From Hyparrhenia diplandra (lineage: Eukaryota > Streptophyta > Magnoliopsida > Poales > Poaceae): a stretch of DNA of 64,000 nucleotides. A model generated the notes under the pieces. The model had not been told where the DNA came from. It searched no databases and saw only the letters and a list, made by a program, of their open reading frames with translations. The position numbers and the translations under genes were made by a program. This document shows, piece by piece, positions 47,127-57,180 of this stretch. Positions within the stretch are counted from its first letter, which is position 1. Each line of letters begins with the position of its first letter. Location: positions 124,001-188,000 of the forward strand of contig JADLZK010008224.1 of assembly GCA_015847255.1 (NCBI GenBank), in the 5' to 3' direction.

Positions 47127-47319
47127 GCCCCCTCCCCGCCCTCGCGACGCCGCCCAAGCACCAGCGCGCCCCGACTAAGCGCCGCCGGCCTCTCCCCGGC
47201 CGTAGCGGCGGCCGCCGCCCCGCGCCGCCACCACCACCATCGCCGCCGCCGCCTCCTCCTCTCTCCCCAATCCCCCAATCTATGTGTCAGCTCCGGCCCA
47301 ATCTATTTGGAACCCGACA
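46717..47319 (+). repeat. Right LTR of the intronic element
   Basis: 603 nt, ending AACCCGACA before the TTCCC duplication. It contains a CT microsatellite (about 47094-47123) and an extra GC-rich stretch (47120-47225) absent from the left LTR. Confidence 0.9.
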
Positions 47320-48405
47320 TTCCCTCTATGTTTAGAGATGGTTGCAAAAAACAAGATAATTCTAGTGGCGATTGTGTTTTCCAACCACATCTAAAAATCG
47401 ATTTTTATGAGCAACTAGAAATCTTGGCATGGTAAAATTCATGCCCTTTTTAAATCAATGGATGACGACAAACTTCATATCAAATTTGTTGATCGACATC
47501 TACAAACAAATTTTTCATTCTATTTGAAGTTCTCTCACATTTTGAAAATCTTGTGCTTTTGAATTTATCAAACAATCTCAAAAAAAGAGTGACAATCAAA
47601 GCAAAGTTATATATGATCTTGAAGAAATCTATGTGTGTAGTTGAAAACCTTCTCATTTGAAACAATTTATGTTCCTATAATTCTATTTGAAGTTCTTACA
47701 TTTTGAAATCCAAAAGTTTTAAACAACCTAAGATCGAGAAATGACAAAAATTAAAGTTCTAGATCTCAAAGAAATACATTATTTTTACAGTTAAAACATT
47801 TTTTTTCATTTGAATAGTTTATCCTCCTAAAAATTTTGTATGAATTTTTGACAATTTGACATTCAAAATTTTGAAACGCCTAAGACGGAGAAACAAATCA
47901 AACTATAGTTGTAGTACTCGATGAGATCTAAAAATTTCCGGTTGAAGACGCGTTTTTATTTAAATTTATTTGGCCTTAAATATTCATTACAATATTTAGT
48001 AAATTGAAAAAAAATGAAAGTATCAAATTTTTAGTAAGCTCGCTAGGCTAGACGTGCCAGGTTTTAATCTCGCCTGATGCACTTGAAGCCATCCTACCAT
48101 GAGTGTTTCTTCGTGGGATTTAAAATGTTTTTACTATTTTTTTGACATATTTACAATTTCTAGGATACAATTTGTAGGCGGCAGTGGAAAACCCAGCCGT
48201 CTCTACTAATTAATGCAACCTCTTGAAATTGTTGATTTCTAGATACACAATGGTAGATGGTGCTCCTCGAGCCCCGACATAATGGAGATAGATAATTTAG
48301 ATGCAAGTTTCGGGGCTTACCTTGTATTATTTGCATAACCGAAATGCTCATAGCTTTCTTGCACATATGCACGCCATGCAACAATGCATATATTGACTTC
48401 CTTTT
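47320..48405. other. Intron remainder, AT-rich
   Basis: Direct continuation of the sequence broken by the LTR element (TTAGAGATGGTTGCAAAAAA). Several loosely repeated phrases occur (TTTGAAGTTCT...ACATTTTGAAA at 47522 and 47684). Near 48170 TTTGTAGGCGGCAGTGGAAAACCCAGCC is in the style of a CACTA subterminal region. No gene. Confidence 0.4.
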
Positions 48406-49097
48406 TGTCGATTCCATTTAGATTGGGCCGGAATTGACATCGATTGCTTGATCGTCGGCGATCTTGATGGTGGCGGTAATGGTGTAGACGGTGGTTGGGG
48501 CTGTTTGGGAGTAGTAGGGAGGAAGAAGAAAGGAGGAAGAGAAAGGGCGGCGGCTTGGTGGAGGAGGCGACGGGGGCGGGCGCCGCCGCGCCAGGCGTGG
48601 TGGCGGCGGCCTCTAGCGGCGGCGATGGGGGTGTCGGCGCACGTGCGCGAGGTGCGGGAGAGAGATTGAGAGCTGGAGAGCTGGAGAGTTTTTGGGTGTT
48701 ACTCCTTTAATTTTTCTGATTAAAATCCAAATGATTACAGCTCCCTTGTATTTATAGTCCAGGGAAGACTTGCACGCTAAGCAAACTCTAGGAGGTTTCC
48801 TTATAGATTGGAATACCCCTCTCACGAGCAACCTATTTATTTCCTATTTTATTCCTATCTTTATTCCTTAAATATCCCTTACTTAATTGCGAAGCAACTA
48901 TTTATTCCCTATTTTATTCCTATTTTTATTCCTTAAATATCCCTTACTTAATTGCGAAGCGGGCGACGCGGGCGCGTTCACGGCGGACAGCGGCGGCGCC
49001 CAGCCCCTCAAGCGCGCGCCGGGCCTTGGCCCCCGGGCTGCGCTTGTGTTCCTCCCTTGTTGGGCCCTATTCCGGCAATCTCTTTTGGTTCATGACA
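48406..49097 (-). mobile_element. Solo LTR related to the intronic element, TSD CTTTT
   Basis: On the minus strand it begins TGTCATGAACC, contains GATTGCCGGAATAGGGCCC, a TATA box (CTATAAATACAAGGG, about 48753-48767) and ATTCCAATCTATAAGGAAAC. It ends GGCCCAATC, then TAAATGGAATCGACA. Beginning, end and internal blocks match the LTRs at 43582 and 46717. The flanks are CTTTT on both sides (48401-48405 and 49098-49102), so the LTR is complete and alone, as left by recombination between two LTRs. A block of about 63 bp (TTGCGAAGCAACTATTTATT...) is tandemly duplicated at 48828-48960. Confidence 0.85.
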
Positions 49098-49463
49098 CTT
49101 TTCTTATATTGTCGATAGTAGAGTTGAGTAGTTTACAACTATATGTGACTAGGATACACTTTTATAATGATTATAATACATATTTTATATACAGATTTTA
49201 AGGACAACGTTTTGTTATTTTCAATAATAATGAATGTGGCAATTTAGGCGTAAACTATGGTTTATTTTATATCTGCATTTTATAATAGCATATGTGTGTA
49301 ATTTTGATCAAGATTATATCTGCTTCTGTTTTTTTTTAAAAAAATTCTGGATATCTTCCTCTAGCATGTCTGCTTATTCTGTTCGTTAGTAATAGTAAGA
49401 TGTAAGGTACTTTATGTGAATATGCTAAATTGTTCAAGATCTACATTGTTCTATTAATTATAG

Positions 49464-51483
49464 GTACTTCATCGTTGTTGATGACATTTGGGACAAAGGA
49501 TCATGGGAAGCAATCAAATATGCTTTGAAGGATAATAATATCGGAAGTAGAATAATTATGACTACTCGTAATTTTGAGGTTATCACAAAAGAAGAAGAAC
49601 TTTATAGACTTAAACATCTTTCTGATGAAAACTCTACAAAATTATTCTACAAAAGAATACAAAGCCAGGAAGGGGAAAGTCTTGATGTTGTATCAGGTGA
49701 CTTGCCAAGTAAAATCTTAAGTAAATGTGGTGGTATACCATTGGCTATTATTGCAATAGCTAGTTTATTGGTTGATAGGCCACGTGGGGACTGGTCAAAG
49801 GTGTATGACTCAATTGTTTTTGGAAATGGAGATAATACGGAGAAGATACTATCATATAGCTACTATGATCTACCTTCTTATCTAAAGCCATGTCTATTGC
49901 ATCTAAGCATATATCGAGAAGATTCCACCAAGGATACAAAGATTGTCATATGGCGATGGATAGCTGAAGGTTTTGTCCATCTTGAGACAGAGGAGGTAGG
50001 TAGCCTATTTGAGGTTGGAAAAAGATACTTCAATGAGCTTGTCAATAGAAGCATGATTCAACCAATAGATGAAAAATATGGTCGCAGACAAAAGTTCCGT
50101 ATTCATGATATTGTATTTGATCTCATTCGTAAGATTTCGAGGGCTGAAAACTTCATTACTATTTTGGACAGCAGAGAGCAACAAGCATCTTTGGACACTT
50201 TAAGGAGTCAGATGAAAACAAGCATGCTTCGTTTGGATAGCAAGGTACGCCAGCTGGTTCTCCGAAATTACCATGTGCAGCACAACCCTGAATACATCAT
50301 AGACATGCCAGAGGTGTTGAGGTCACTTAACATTGTATATTGTAAGATTGAGACAATGGTCCCACTTCATAGCTTTAGAGTATGCCGTGCGCTATATATA
50401 CAAGGTAACTATGTCCCAAGCAGCCTAAAGCATCTAGGGAGGTTGTTGCATGTCAAGTTCTTAGAGATATCTGACACACCTATTGATGAGCTTCCTAAGG
50501 AAATTGGGTGTCTAAAGTCTCTACAGACACTAATATTATTTAATAATACTCAGCTAGACGAATTGCCACCAACTGTTTGTTCACTTACACAACTGATGTG
50601 TCTGATAGCCGTGGGGTTCAAAAGGTTCCCAGCAGCTAACAGGATTGGGTACCTAACGTCCCTAGAGGAGCTACGGCTCAAGAGTGTTGATGGCCCAAGT
50701 GACATGGATAACCTAGCCGTAGAGCTTGGCAAACTAACGAGGCTGAGGGTGGTCACCATCAGCTTTACTGTGGAACTAGAGGAAAGCCTGCAAAAATCTT
50801 TGGTGCAGTCTCTGTGTAATTTGCAGGAACTCAAGGAACTAAAACTTTCTTCTATGGGATTATCCCAACAGTGGGCCACTGTGTGGGAAGACTGGGAGGT
50901 ACCTAAGCAGCTTCGACGCCTAAAAATGAATGGCGTCTTCTCACGATGGCCTAGGTGGATCAACCGCTCCCACCTACCATGCCTTTGCTTCTTATCTCTA
51001 GGAGTGTGCATTGTTGAAGTTCAGGACCTAGATAATCTAGCGAGATTGCCAGAGCTGAGCTACCTCTATCTATATGGTTTGAATTTGCCTCCGGGGTATA
51101 CTGTTGGTACGGATGGCTTCAGGAATCTAAGGTTCTGCAGAGTGAGAACAACGCTTAAGTTTCATATGGGCGCAATGCCAAGGCTTGAAGTGCTGCAGTT
51201 TGCAGTTTATGCAAGGGATTACTGTTGGGAAAAAAATAATTTGCTATTGGAGCAATTCCCAACAGAGGAAGTAATTGAAGGTTTTGACTTGGGCCTGGAT
51301 AACCTCCTTTCAATTGAGCAAGTCATTGTTATAGTCGACTGCTCTGGTGCTACTACCACAGAAGTGCAAGAGGTGGAGGCCGTGGCCACACGTGCAGTGG
51401 AAAATCATCCCAACCGTCCAACCATAAAAATGTATCGAGAATATGAAAGAAATATCATATCTGACAAAAGCAGGGATGCTCTG
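49464..51483 (+). CDS. CNL-B exon 2: rest of NB-ARC plus LRRs (intact)
   Basis: 2,020 nt, open throughout in the frame set by the acceptor. Kinase-2 is YFIVVDDIWD, RNBS-B GSRIIMTTRN, GLPL CGGIPLAIIAIAS, RNBS-D SYLKPCLLHLSIYRED, winged helix VIWRWIAEGFVHL and the MHD position FRIHDIVFDLI. LRRs follow, with LGRLLHVKFLEISDTPIDEL, LPKEIGCLKSLQTLILFNN and LEELRLKSVDGPSDMDNLAV readable. The end carries VIVDCSGATTTEVQEVEAV, ENHPNRPTIKM and then CTG|GTGAGC; if unspliced, the frame stops at 51510. Its exon 1 is broken and 9.9 kb away, so this intact exon may be expressed only from an alternative start, or not at all. Known role of the class: intracellular immune receptor. Confidence 0.8.
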
Positions 51484-51598
51484 GTGAGCCTGTCTCTTTT
51501 AGTCTGTTAAAAAAATACATTCTCTTAATTTTATGTTCATGAGTACAACTTACTGACCTAGATGTTGTGTACTGTATTCTGCTCCTTGCAATTCTCAG

Positions 51599-51865
51599 GC
51601 TCAGCAGCGCATTGAAAAAGATTTCGGTGTGCTCGAGTGGAAGGATAGACCTGATGCTTACTTCATCAGCCACCTGCGATACTACCGACATCTTGAGAAA
51701 GCTATTATTGCCATCGATTGTGCAGGTGCCAGCCTGCGTGATGTGGAGAAAGTGGAAGCAGCTTGTAGGAATGCAGCTGAGCATCATCCTAACCATCCAA
51801 CTATCCATCTAATCAGAACAAACATCGACGAAATGGTCTCCTCATCTGACAATCCAGATACAGAG
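51599..51865 (+). CDS. CNL-B first C-terminal module exon
   Basis: After ATTCTCAG, 89 codons begin AQQRIEKDFGVLEWKDRPDA, then YYRHLEKAIIAIDCAGASL, DVEKVEAACRNAAEHHPNHP, TIHLIR and DEMVSSSDNPDTE, ending at GAG|GTAGCT. Phase 0-0. If the donor is skipped the frame ends VAAWIDFFSS and stop at 51898. It has the long acidic ending of the last-module type. The duplicated LRR half follows it. Confidence 0.7.
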
Positions 51866-51953
51866 GTAGCTGCCTGGATTGATTTTTTCAGTAGTTAATG
51901 GAAATCTTAGCTTTGAGGAACTTACGCCAGCGTTTTTTCCCCCTCTTACACAG

Positions 51954-52838
51954 TTGATGTACCTAATAGTTGAATGCTTCCGAGGGTTCCCGGCTAACAA
52001 GATGGGGAACCTAAAGGAGCTACGATTGAAGAGCGTAGTTGGTAGAAGTGCCACTGAGGACCTTGTGGTAGAGCTTGGCAAACAAACGAGGCTGAGGGTT
52101 GTCACCATCACCTTTTCTGTGGAACTAGAGGAGATCTTGCAAAAAGCTTTGGTGCAGTCATTGTGTAATCTGCAAGAACTTCAGGAACTAGAACTTTCTT
52201 TTACAGGATCATCCCAGCAGCTGGGAGCTACTGCTTGGGAAGACTGGGAGGCACCTATGCAGCTCTGGAGACTGCTTATAGTAGGCATGATCTTCTCGCG
52301 ACTGCCTGGGTGGATCAACCCCTCCCGCCTACCACACCTCGACATCTTTGGTCTACACGTGTACACTGTTGAAGTTCAGGACCTAGATAATCTAGCGAGA
52401 TTGCCAGATCTGAGCTACCTTGGGCTAGTGGGTTTCAGCTGGCCTCCAGGGTATATTGTTTGTACGGATGGCTTCAGGAATATGAGGTTCTGCAGTGTGG
52501 GAACAACACTCAAGTTTCATAGAGGCGCCATGCCAAGGCTTTTAGAGCTGCAGTTTAAAGTTTATGCAGGGTATTGGAGTTGGGAAAACAATGGTGTGTT
52601 GTTGGAACAGTTCCCAACAAAGGATGTAATCAAAGACCTTGACTTGGGCCTGGATAACCTCCTTTCTCTTAAAGAAGTCACCGTCACAGTCGACTGCTCG
52701 GGTGCTACTACCGCAGAAGTGCAGGAGGTGGAGGCCGTGGTCACGCGAGCACTGGAAAATCATCCCAACCGTCCAACCATAAAAATGGATCGAGAGTATG
52801 AAGAAAATATTTTGTCTGAGGAATGCAGGGTGGCTCTG
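51954..52838 (+). CDS. CNL-B duplicated LRR half
   Basis: Immediately after CCCTCTTACACAG, 295 codons run open from LMYLIVECFRGFPANKMGNL through LRRs (LGKQTRLRVVTITFSVELEE, LARLPDLSYLGLVGFSWPPG) to VTVDCSGATTAEVQEVEAV and ENHPNRPTIKM, then GCTCTG|GTGAGG. It copies the second half of exon 2 (compare from LTQLMCL in CNL-B) but lacks NB-ARC. A three-codon gap (GNLKELRL) removes SLEE relative to the paralogs. The sequence before 51940 is the usual last intron, so a recombination joint lies near 51940-51945. The AG created there keeps phase 0. Splicing is inferred. Confidence 0.6.
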
Positions 52839-52953
52839 GTGAGGCTCTCTTCCAATCTCTTAAAAAATAGTTCTCTTAATTATATATATGTCCATGGGTA
52901 CTACTTACTGACTTGGATGTCGTATACTGCATTCTGCTCCTTTCAATTCTCAG

Positions 52954-53220
52954 CTACAACACCACATGGAAGAACATTTTGGTGTGCTCGAGTGGAAGGA
53001 TAAACCTGATGCCCGCTTCATCAGCCGCCTGCGGAGGTACCGACATCTTCTGGAAGCCAATATTTCCATCGACTGTGCTGGCGCCAGCATGTCTGAGGTG
53101 GAGAAAGTGGAAACAGCTCTTAGACATGCAGCCGGGGTTCATCATAACCATCCGACTATCCAACTGATCAGAACGAACACCAACGAAATGGTCTCCTCAT
53201 CTGACCATCCCGACACAGAG
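52954..53220 (+). CDS. CNL-B second C-terminal module exon
   Basis: After CAATTCTCAG, 89 codons begin LQHHMEEHFGVLEWKDKPDA, then RRYRHLLEANISIDCAGASM, SEVEKVETALRHAAGVHHNH, TIQLIR and NEMVSSSDHPDTE, ending at GAG|GTACTG. Phase 0-0. HPNHP has become HHNHP. It follows the duplicated LRR half by a 115-nt intron, as the first module follows the full LRR. Confidence 0.65.
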
Positions 53221-53324
53221 GTACTGCTGTGCCTGGATTGTTTTTTTCCATTAGTTAATGGAAACATCAGGTTTGACTATGTAAATTAGCACCAGCGCTT
53301 ATTTTTTTCTTTCCCAAACTCCAG

Positions 53325-53387
53325 CTGGGCGACGATCATGACGATTCACCAGATAATTTGCTTTGCAAACTCCAGCTGAGGAATTGA
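53325..53387 (+). CDS. CNL-B acidic tail exon
   Basis: CCCAAACTCCAG| then LGDDHDDSPDNLLCKLQLRN and TGA. It corresponds codon for codon to the tail exon of CNL-A, and a CACTA element starts 43 nt beyond the stop. Confidence 0.6.
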   Translation: MGDDHDDSPDNLLCKLQLRN

Positions 53388-53429
53388 TAACTCTGTTTGT
53401 TCAATCCTTCCTGTCCGGAAGGTATGTCA

Positions 53430-54701
53430 CACTAGTACCGAAACCTTTTTTGTGTCGGGCGCCTACGATTTTAGGTGGCGGCAGCAGCAGCAGCGCCGAC
53501 TCTAACAGAAGGTCACGGTTAATCAAAAAGTTTATCCGTGGCGGGCCTCTTAGCCCGTCACGGTTTAGCATGAATCCGTGACGGGCACGTTAGGATGCCC
53601 CCGCCACGGCAAAGATTTCGAAAAAAAAAAAGGGCAAAAACCCTAGACAGGCCCGCCAAGCCCATCCATGGGCCCGCCGAGCCCATCTAGGGTTGGGGAT
53701 CCGCCGCCTCCGCCGCATGGATCGCTGCACCGCCGCCTCCCTCGTCACCTCCGCCGCGCCGCGTGGATCTGGCTGGAGGAGGACGCCGCCGAACTCCGTG
53801 GAGGAGGAGGCGTGGAGGACGCCGGGCCGCCGCCATCCGTGGAGGAGGAGGCGTGGAGGGGCCCGCCGCCCGAACCGTGGGAGGAGGAGGCCGTGGAGGA
53901 CGCCGCCGCCGCCCGATCCGTGGAGGAGGAGGCCGTGGGAGGACGCCCGCCGCCGCAAAATCCGTGGAGAGGAGGCCGTGGAGGACGCCACCGCCGCCAG
54001 ATCCGTGGAAGACGCCGCCGCCCGCCCGAATCCGTGTGGGAGGAGGCCGTGGCCGCCGGATCAAGGGGGAGGAGGCCGTGGTCGCCGGGGCTTGCTCGCC
54101 GCACGCTGTGATGGCCATGTGCCGCCGCCCGCCCGGGCCAGGTGATGCCATGCGCGGGGGCGTGTCTTGCCGCCACCGCCATAGGAGAGGAGGAGGGGGA
54201 TCCGGCGGAGGTGGGAGAGGAGGGGTCGGATCCGAGCGGAGGTGGGAGAGGAGGGGGCTTCGAGTGAGAGAGAGGGAGGTGGGGATCGCGCGCGCCGGGG
54301 GACGGAGGGAGTTGGTGCGCGGCGCTCGGTGGACGGATGAGAGACGAGTGATTTTGGCTCCCAAACCCTAACTCTGTGTATATATATGCGAACATGTTAT
54401 CGGGCCTCGTTTTGGGCTGTTGGGCCTCTCATTTACGTGGCGGGCATTTTAAGATGCCCGCCACGGAAAGATTTTTGGCGTGGCGGGCACCTTAACACGC
54501 CCGCCACGCAAAAGATTTTATTTTACGTGGCGTGCATGTTAAGGTGCCCGCCACGTAAAAAAATCTTTCCCGTGACGGGCCAAAAAACGCCCGCCACGTA
54601 AAAAAAGCAGGGCGTGGCGGAGTATTTTCCGTGACGGGCAAAAAAGTGCCGCCACGGAAAAAGATTTTGCAAGTGCTCGCAAAATCATTTCGTTACTAGT
54701 G
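53430..54701. mobile_element. CACTA element in the CNL-B 3' flank, TSD TCA
   Basis: Left end CACTAGTACCGAAACC, right end reverse-complemented CACTAGTAACGAAATG, flanked by TCA (53427-53429 and 54702-54704). The empty site is visible in CNL-A (GGTATGTCATATGTGG, 23607) and CNL-C (GGTATGTCATATGCAC, 62697). Subterminal repeats CCGTGGCGGGC/GCCCGCCACG are shared with the element at 41964, although the very termini differ. The 53690-54370 interior is strongly GC-rich (GTGGAGGAGGAGGC repeats) with long meaningless frames on both strands. No transposase. Confidence 0.9.
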
Positions 54702-55960
54702 TCATATCCACATCAATTTTGATTACTCTAGTTACCAAGATTCACCACTATGATTGATAGATTTTATGATGCAAAGAGTTCACCTCAGACTCAAGGATAA
54801 ATATTACGTATTTACGTGCGTTTTCCTGGGCTTTCCTGGGCATATGCATGGCTCATACTTTTCCTTAGTGCAGTGTAACTCTGAATGTGCAAGCTGAAGG
54901 GTATTGGGGCCCAAATATATACGTTTACAAGTGTATAATAAAGTATGTACGTCAGAATGAGTTTCCGCTCAGTTTTATATATTTTTAGTTAATAGTACAC
55001 ATGCATCCACGCTCAATGATTTTGCTCAATAGCTAACCACTGAAACGCATGCATGGTAATCAAACCGATTTGGAAAGTCGTCATGACAGCCCTGACAAAG
55101 CGTACTAATATTTCGAAAATAAATGTTAACCGGTTGCTGGTCTCATAAAAACGTATACAGTTCTTAAGAAGATATTCAAGTGAAGTAAAAATAACCAAAG
55201 CAACAACAAATATACCATGCACCTGGATGGCTTGTGTTAATCTTATATAAGTGCTCTTGCCAAACTTAATTGTTTTGGATTGGATTAGGCATGTTACTTG
55301 GCGAAACCACCTTATATCAGCATGCTCTGCTTCAAGAAAATTTCGAGATTATATTTGCCTTTACATGGTCGCTCCATCGATTGCACTTCAACTTATTTAC
55401 TATGCACATCTGTATCTCAGGTAAATGGAGCTGTTTAAGTACTGACGGAAATATATTATAGTACCGTACGCGCAGCAAGATGATTACAAGCATTGGGAGA
55501 GCTCGTTGGATTTGTGGTTCATAGCCTAAAATCACATTGCTGAGGCAGCAGAAGGACCACAAGTGATGCAGTTTATGTGTGAACTGTATTTGTCTTCGCC
55601 TTTTGCATTCCAAAAGTAAAATAAAATTGTCTTTGTTTTCATAAGACCGGTCATATATTTCTTTGTTTTTGCTCGTGATATATTTTTCATGAACTGTATT
55701 TTCTTTAACATGGGTCATGTATTTCCTTGGAGATGATCATGAGAGTTTGTATGTGAACTATGTTTTTCTTTTTTTCTTTCTAAGACAGGTTATTATTATG
55801 TATTTGCTTGAAAAGAGAATGGGATAATTTCCTTGAAAGTATTCTTGAGAGTGTTTGGACTCTAAATTTATTAAATGAAGTGGTCTTCCTGGATAAGATT
55901 TTGCACCGTTTAAGCAGGTGGTGAAGTAGCTTTTGCTTAGGCTAAGCTAAGTTTTTTGCA
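54702..55960 (+). repeat. 3' flank of CNL-B shared with CNL-A and CNL-C
   Basis: Resumes at the base where the CACTA element interrupts the conserved flank (ATCAATTTTGATTACTCTAG as at 23635). It follows the CNL-A flank, with small indels, to AGGCTAAGCTAAG-type sequence near 55945. No coding similarity. Confidence 0.75.
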
Positions 55961-57180
55961 CTTATATGTTCACAATGTGGATCACCGCGCTGTTGCTCCG
56001 TCCGATGAGGGTCGTGAATTTGAGGAAGAATGCATTTGTCTCCTCCCTCGAGGTTCTCCGTGCAAGCAATTTTCTGTTGTATTTGGCCCATGCAAAGTCA
56101 AGGCCGATGTCGATGCAACCTTTTTGGGGCCCATTCAAACCCACGACATGCACATGTGATGTTGATGGACCTAGTGCTCAAATAAAATTGGCCTAGTCGC
56201 TACAGGCTTTGTTTGGATTGGGCCAGGCCAAAAAAAAACAGAACAGGGAGCACTTGTGCACGACTACATGGAGCAGAGGACTCGTGGAGCGGAAGGAAAC
56301 TGTTAATGACGGGCGTCCGGACGGCCGGACGCACCGTTCGTGGGCTGCCGAACCAGCCAGCCCATCTAGTTGGTCCAACAGCTCGCAATGGCTCCCTGCC
56401 CGCATCGTCTTTCTGCCCCGTTCCGTCATCGATTCATTCCCCTTCCCTCTCGCTCGTGGAAGGACTCTGTAATAGATTGCAAGATGGCTCAGTGAGTTTG
56501 GGAACTTGAGCGAGAAGAGCGAGCTTGGCGAGCTTATATGCGTGCAGGAGACTGAGAGCTGGTTGGCTGAGATGTTCTCCAGTGGCGAATGTAGATTTAC
56601 TTGCGTGTCTGGAGAATGTAGATTTACCACTCTAGGATTATCCTCTTATCATTATCCGGAGAATGTAGATTTATGTGACGTGTCTAATGATACATCGAGT
56701 CAAGACCGTCATTGTTATATACAAGTTACCTCCTGATCCAGTGACTCATTTCCTAACATTACAAAGTCACCATCCAGGAATCAAAGTTCAAAACTAAACC
56801 ACCTGCTCTCTTGTCCTACTAAACATCATCTTGCATTTCGGTCCGCACCAGCTCATCGTCCTCCAACAATAGTGTCATTGTTATATGACAAAATATATAT
56901 ATGTACAAAGTGGTTAATTTGAGACAAGTTTGCTTGAAAGACAAGACTTGATGAGATAATTTCCTTGAAAATGATATGCTCATTAATTGTTCATTCTAGA
57001 TGTATATGCTCTGAATGCTGAATTCTCGAATTAAGCCGAAGTGGTTTTTTTGTGCCAATTCCTATTGCTTAGCCCTGCTTTAATTTTTACGGTAGCTCAT
57101 GTTGTAACACAATACTAGGTATTTTCATCAATATATATGATTGTACCACAATATATGCCAAATTAAATTGAGAACATTTG
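55961..57180. other. Intergenic, no gene recognised
   Basis: Mixed sequence. 56209-56470 has short GC-rich open frames without a domain. GGAGAATGTAGATTTA is present three times between 56588 and 56672 as a loose tandem repeat. 56760-56860 carries one diverged unit of the repeat found upstream of CNL-B. Confidence 0.45.

Larger units (their letters stand above)
43582..47319 (+). mobile_element. Complete LTR retrotransposon, internally deleted, TSD TTCCC
   Basis: Left LTR 43582-44106, right LTR 46717-47319, both beginning TGTCATGACCC. The right one ends AACCCGACA; the left ends AACCCGACG, with the last base mutated. Five-base duplications TTCCC flank the element (43577-43581 and 47320-47324). 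A primer binding site TGGTATCAGG of the initiator-Met type starts at 44108, and a purine tract (GGAGAGGGGGGGGA) precedes the right LTR. The interior is only 2.6 kb: a gag segment (DPLPWINHCEQFLRGGK, about 44555), a degenerate CCHC knuckle (LCFKRGEPFTRGHKCKHLF, about 45150) and a protease-like part (FDIGAYIMPAGDG, VILGMPWLASTG, about 45535-45605). RT, RNase H and integrase are missing. Ty3/gypsy by gag type. Confidence 0.9.
39525..49463 (+). other. CNL-B intron enlarged to 9.9 kb by transposons
   Basis: The donor GTATGTCCATGTCAC is the same as in CNL-C, and the acceptor AATTATAG|GTACTTCATCG is the same as in both paralogs, so this is one intron. Its paralogs are 380 and 409 nt. It holds CACTA elements (39912-40416, 41964-43083), an Au SINE, a MITE, an LTR element (43582-47319), a solo LTR (48406-49097) and unassigned AT-rich sequence. 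Whether such an intron is still removed is unknown. Confidence 0.8.

Noticed and set aside
43394..48215. A large CACTA element interrupted by the LTR element
   Set aside because: The left end looks right, but no TAGTG terminus or target duplication was found on the right; kept only as a possibility in the flanking notes.
51879..53003. Independent LRR protein gene starting at 51879
   Set aside because: The apparent start is in intron or 3' sequence of the module; the frame is a duplicated half of exon 2.
53668..54395. Overlapping 147-225 codon frames on both strands as genes
   Set aside because: They are products of GTGGAGGAGGAGGC-type repetition within a CACTA element; none has a domain.
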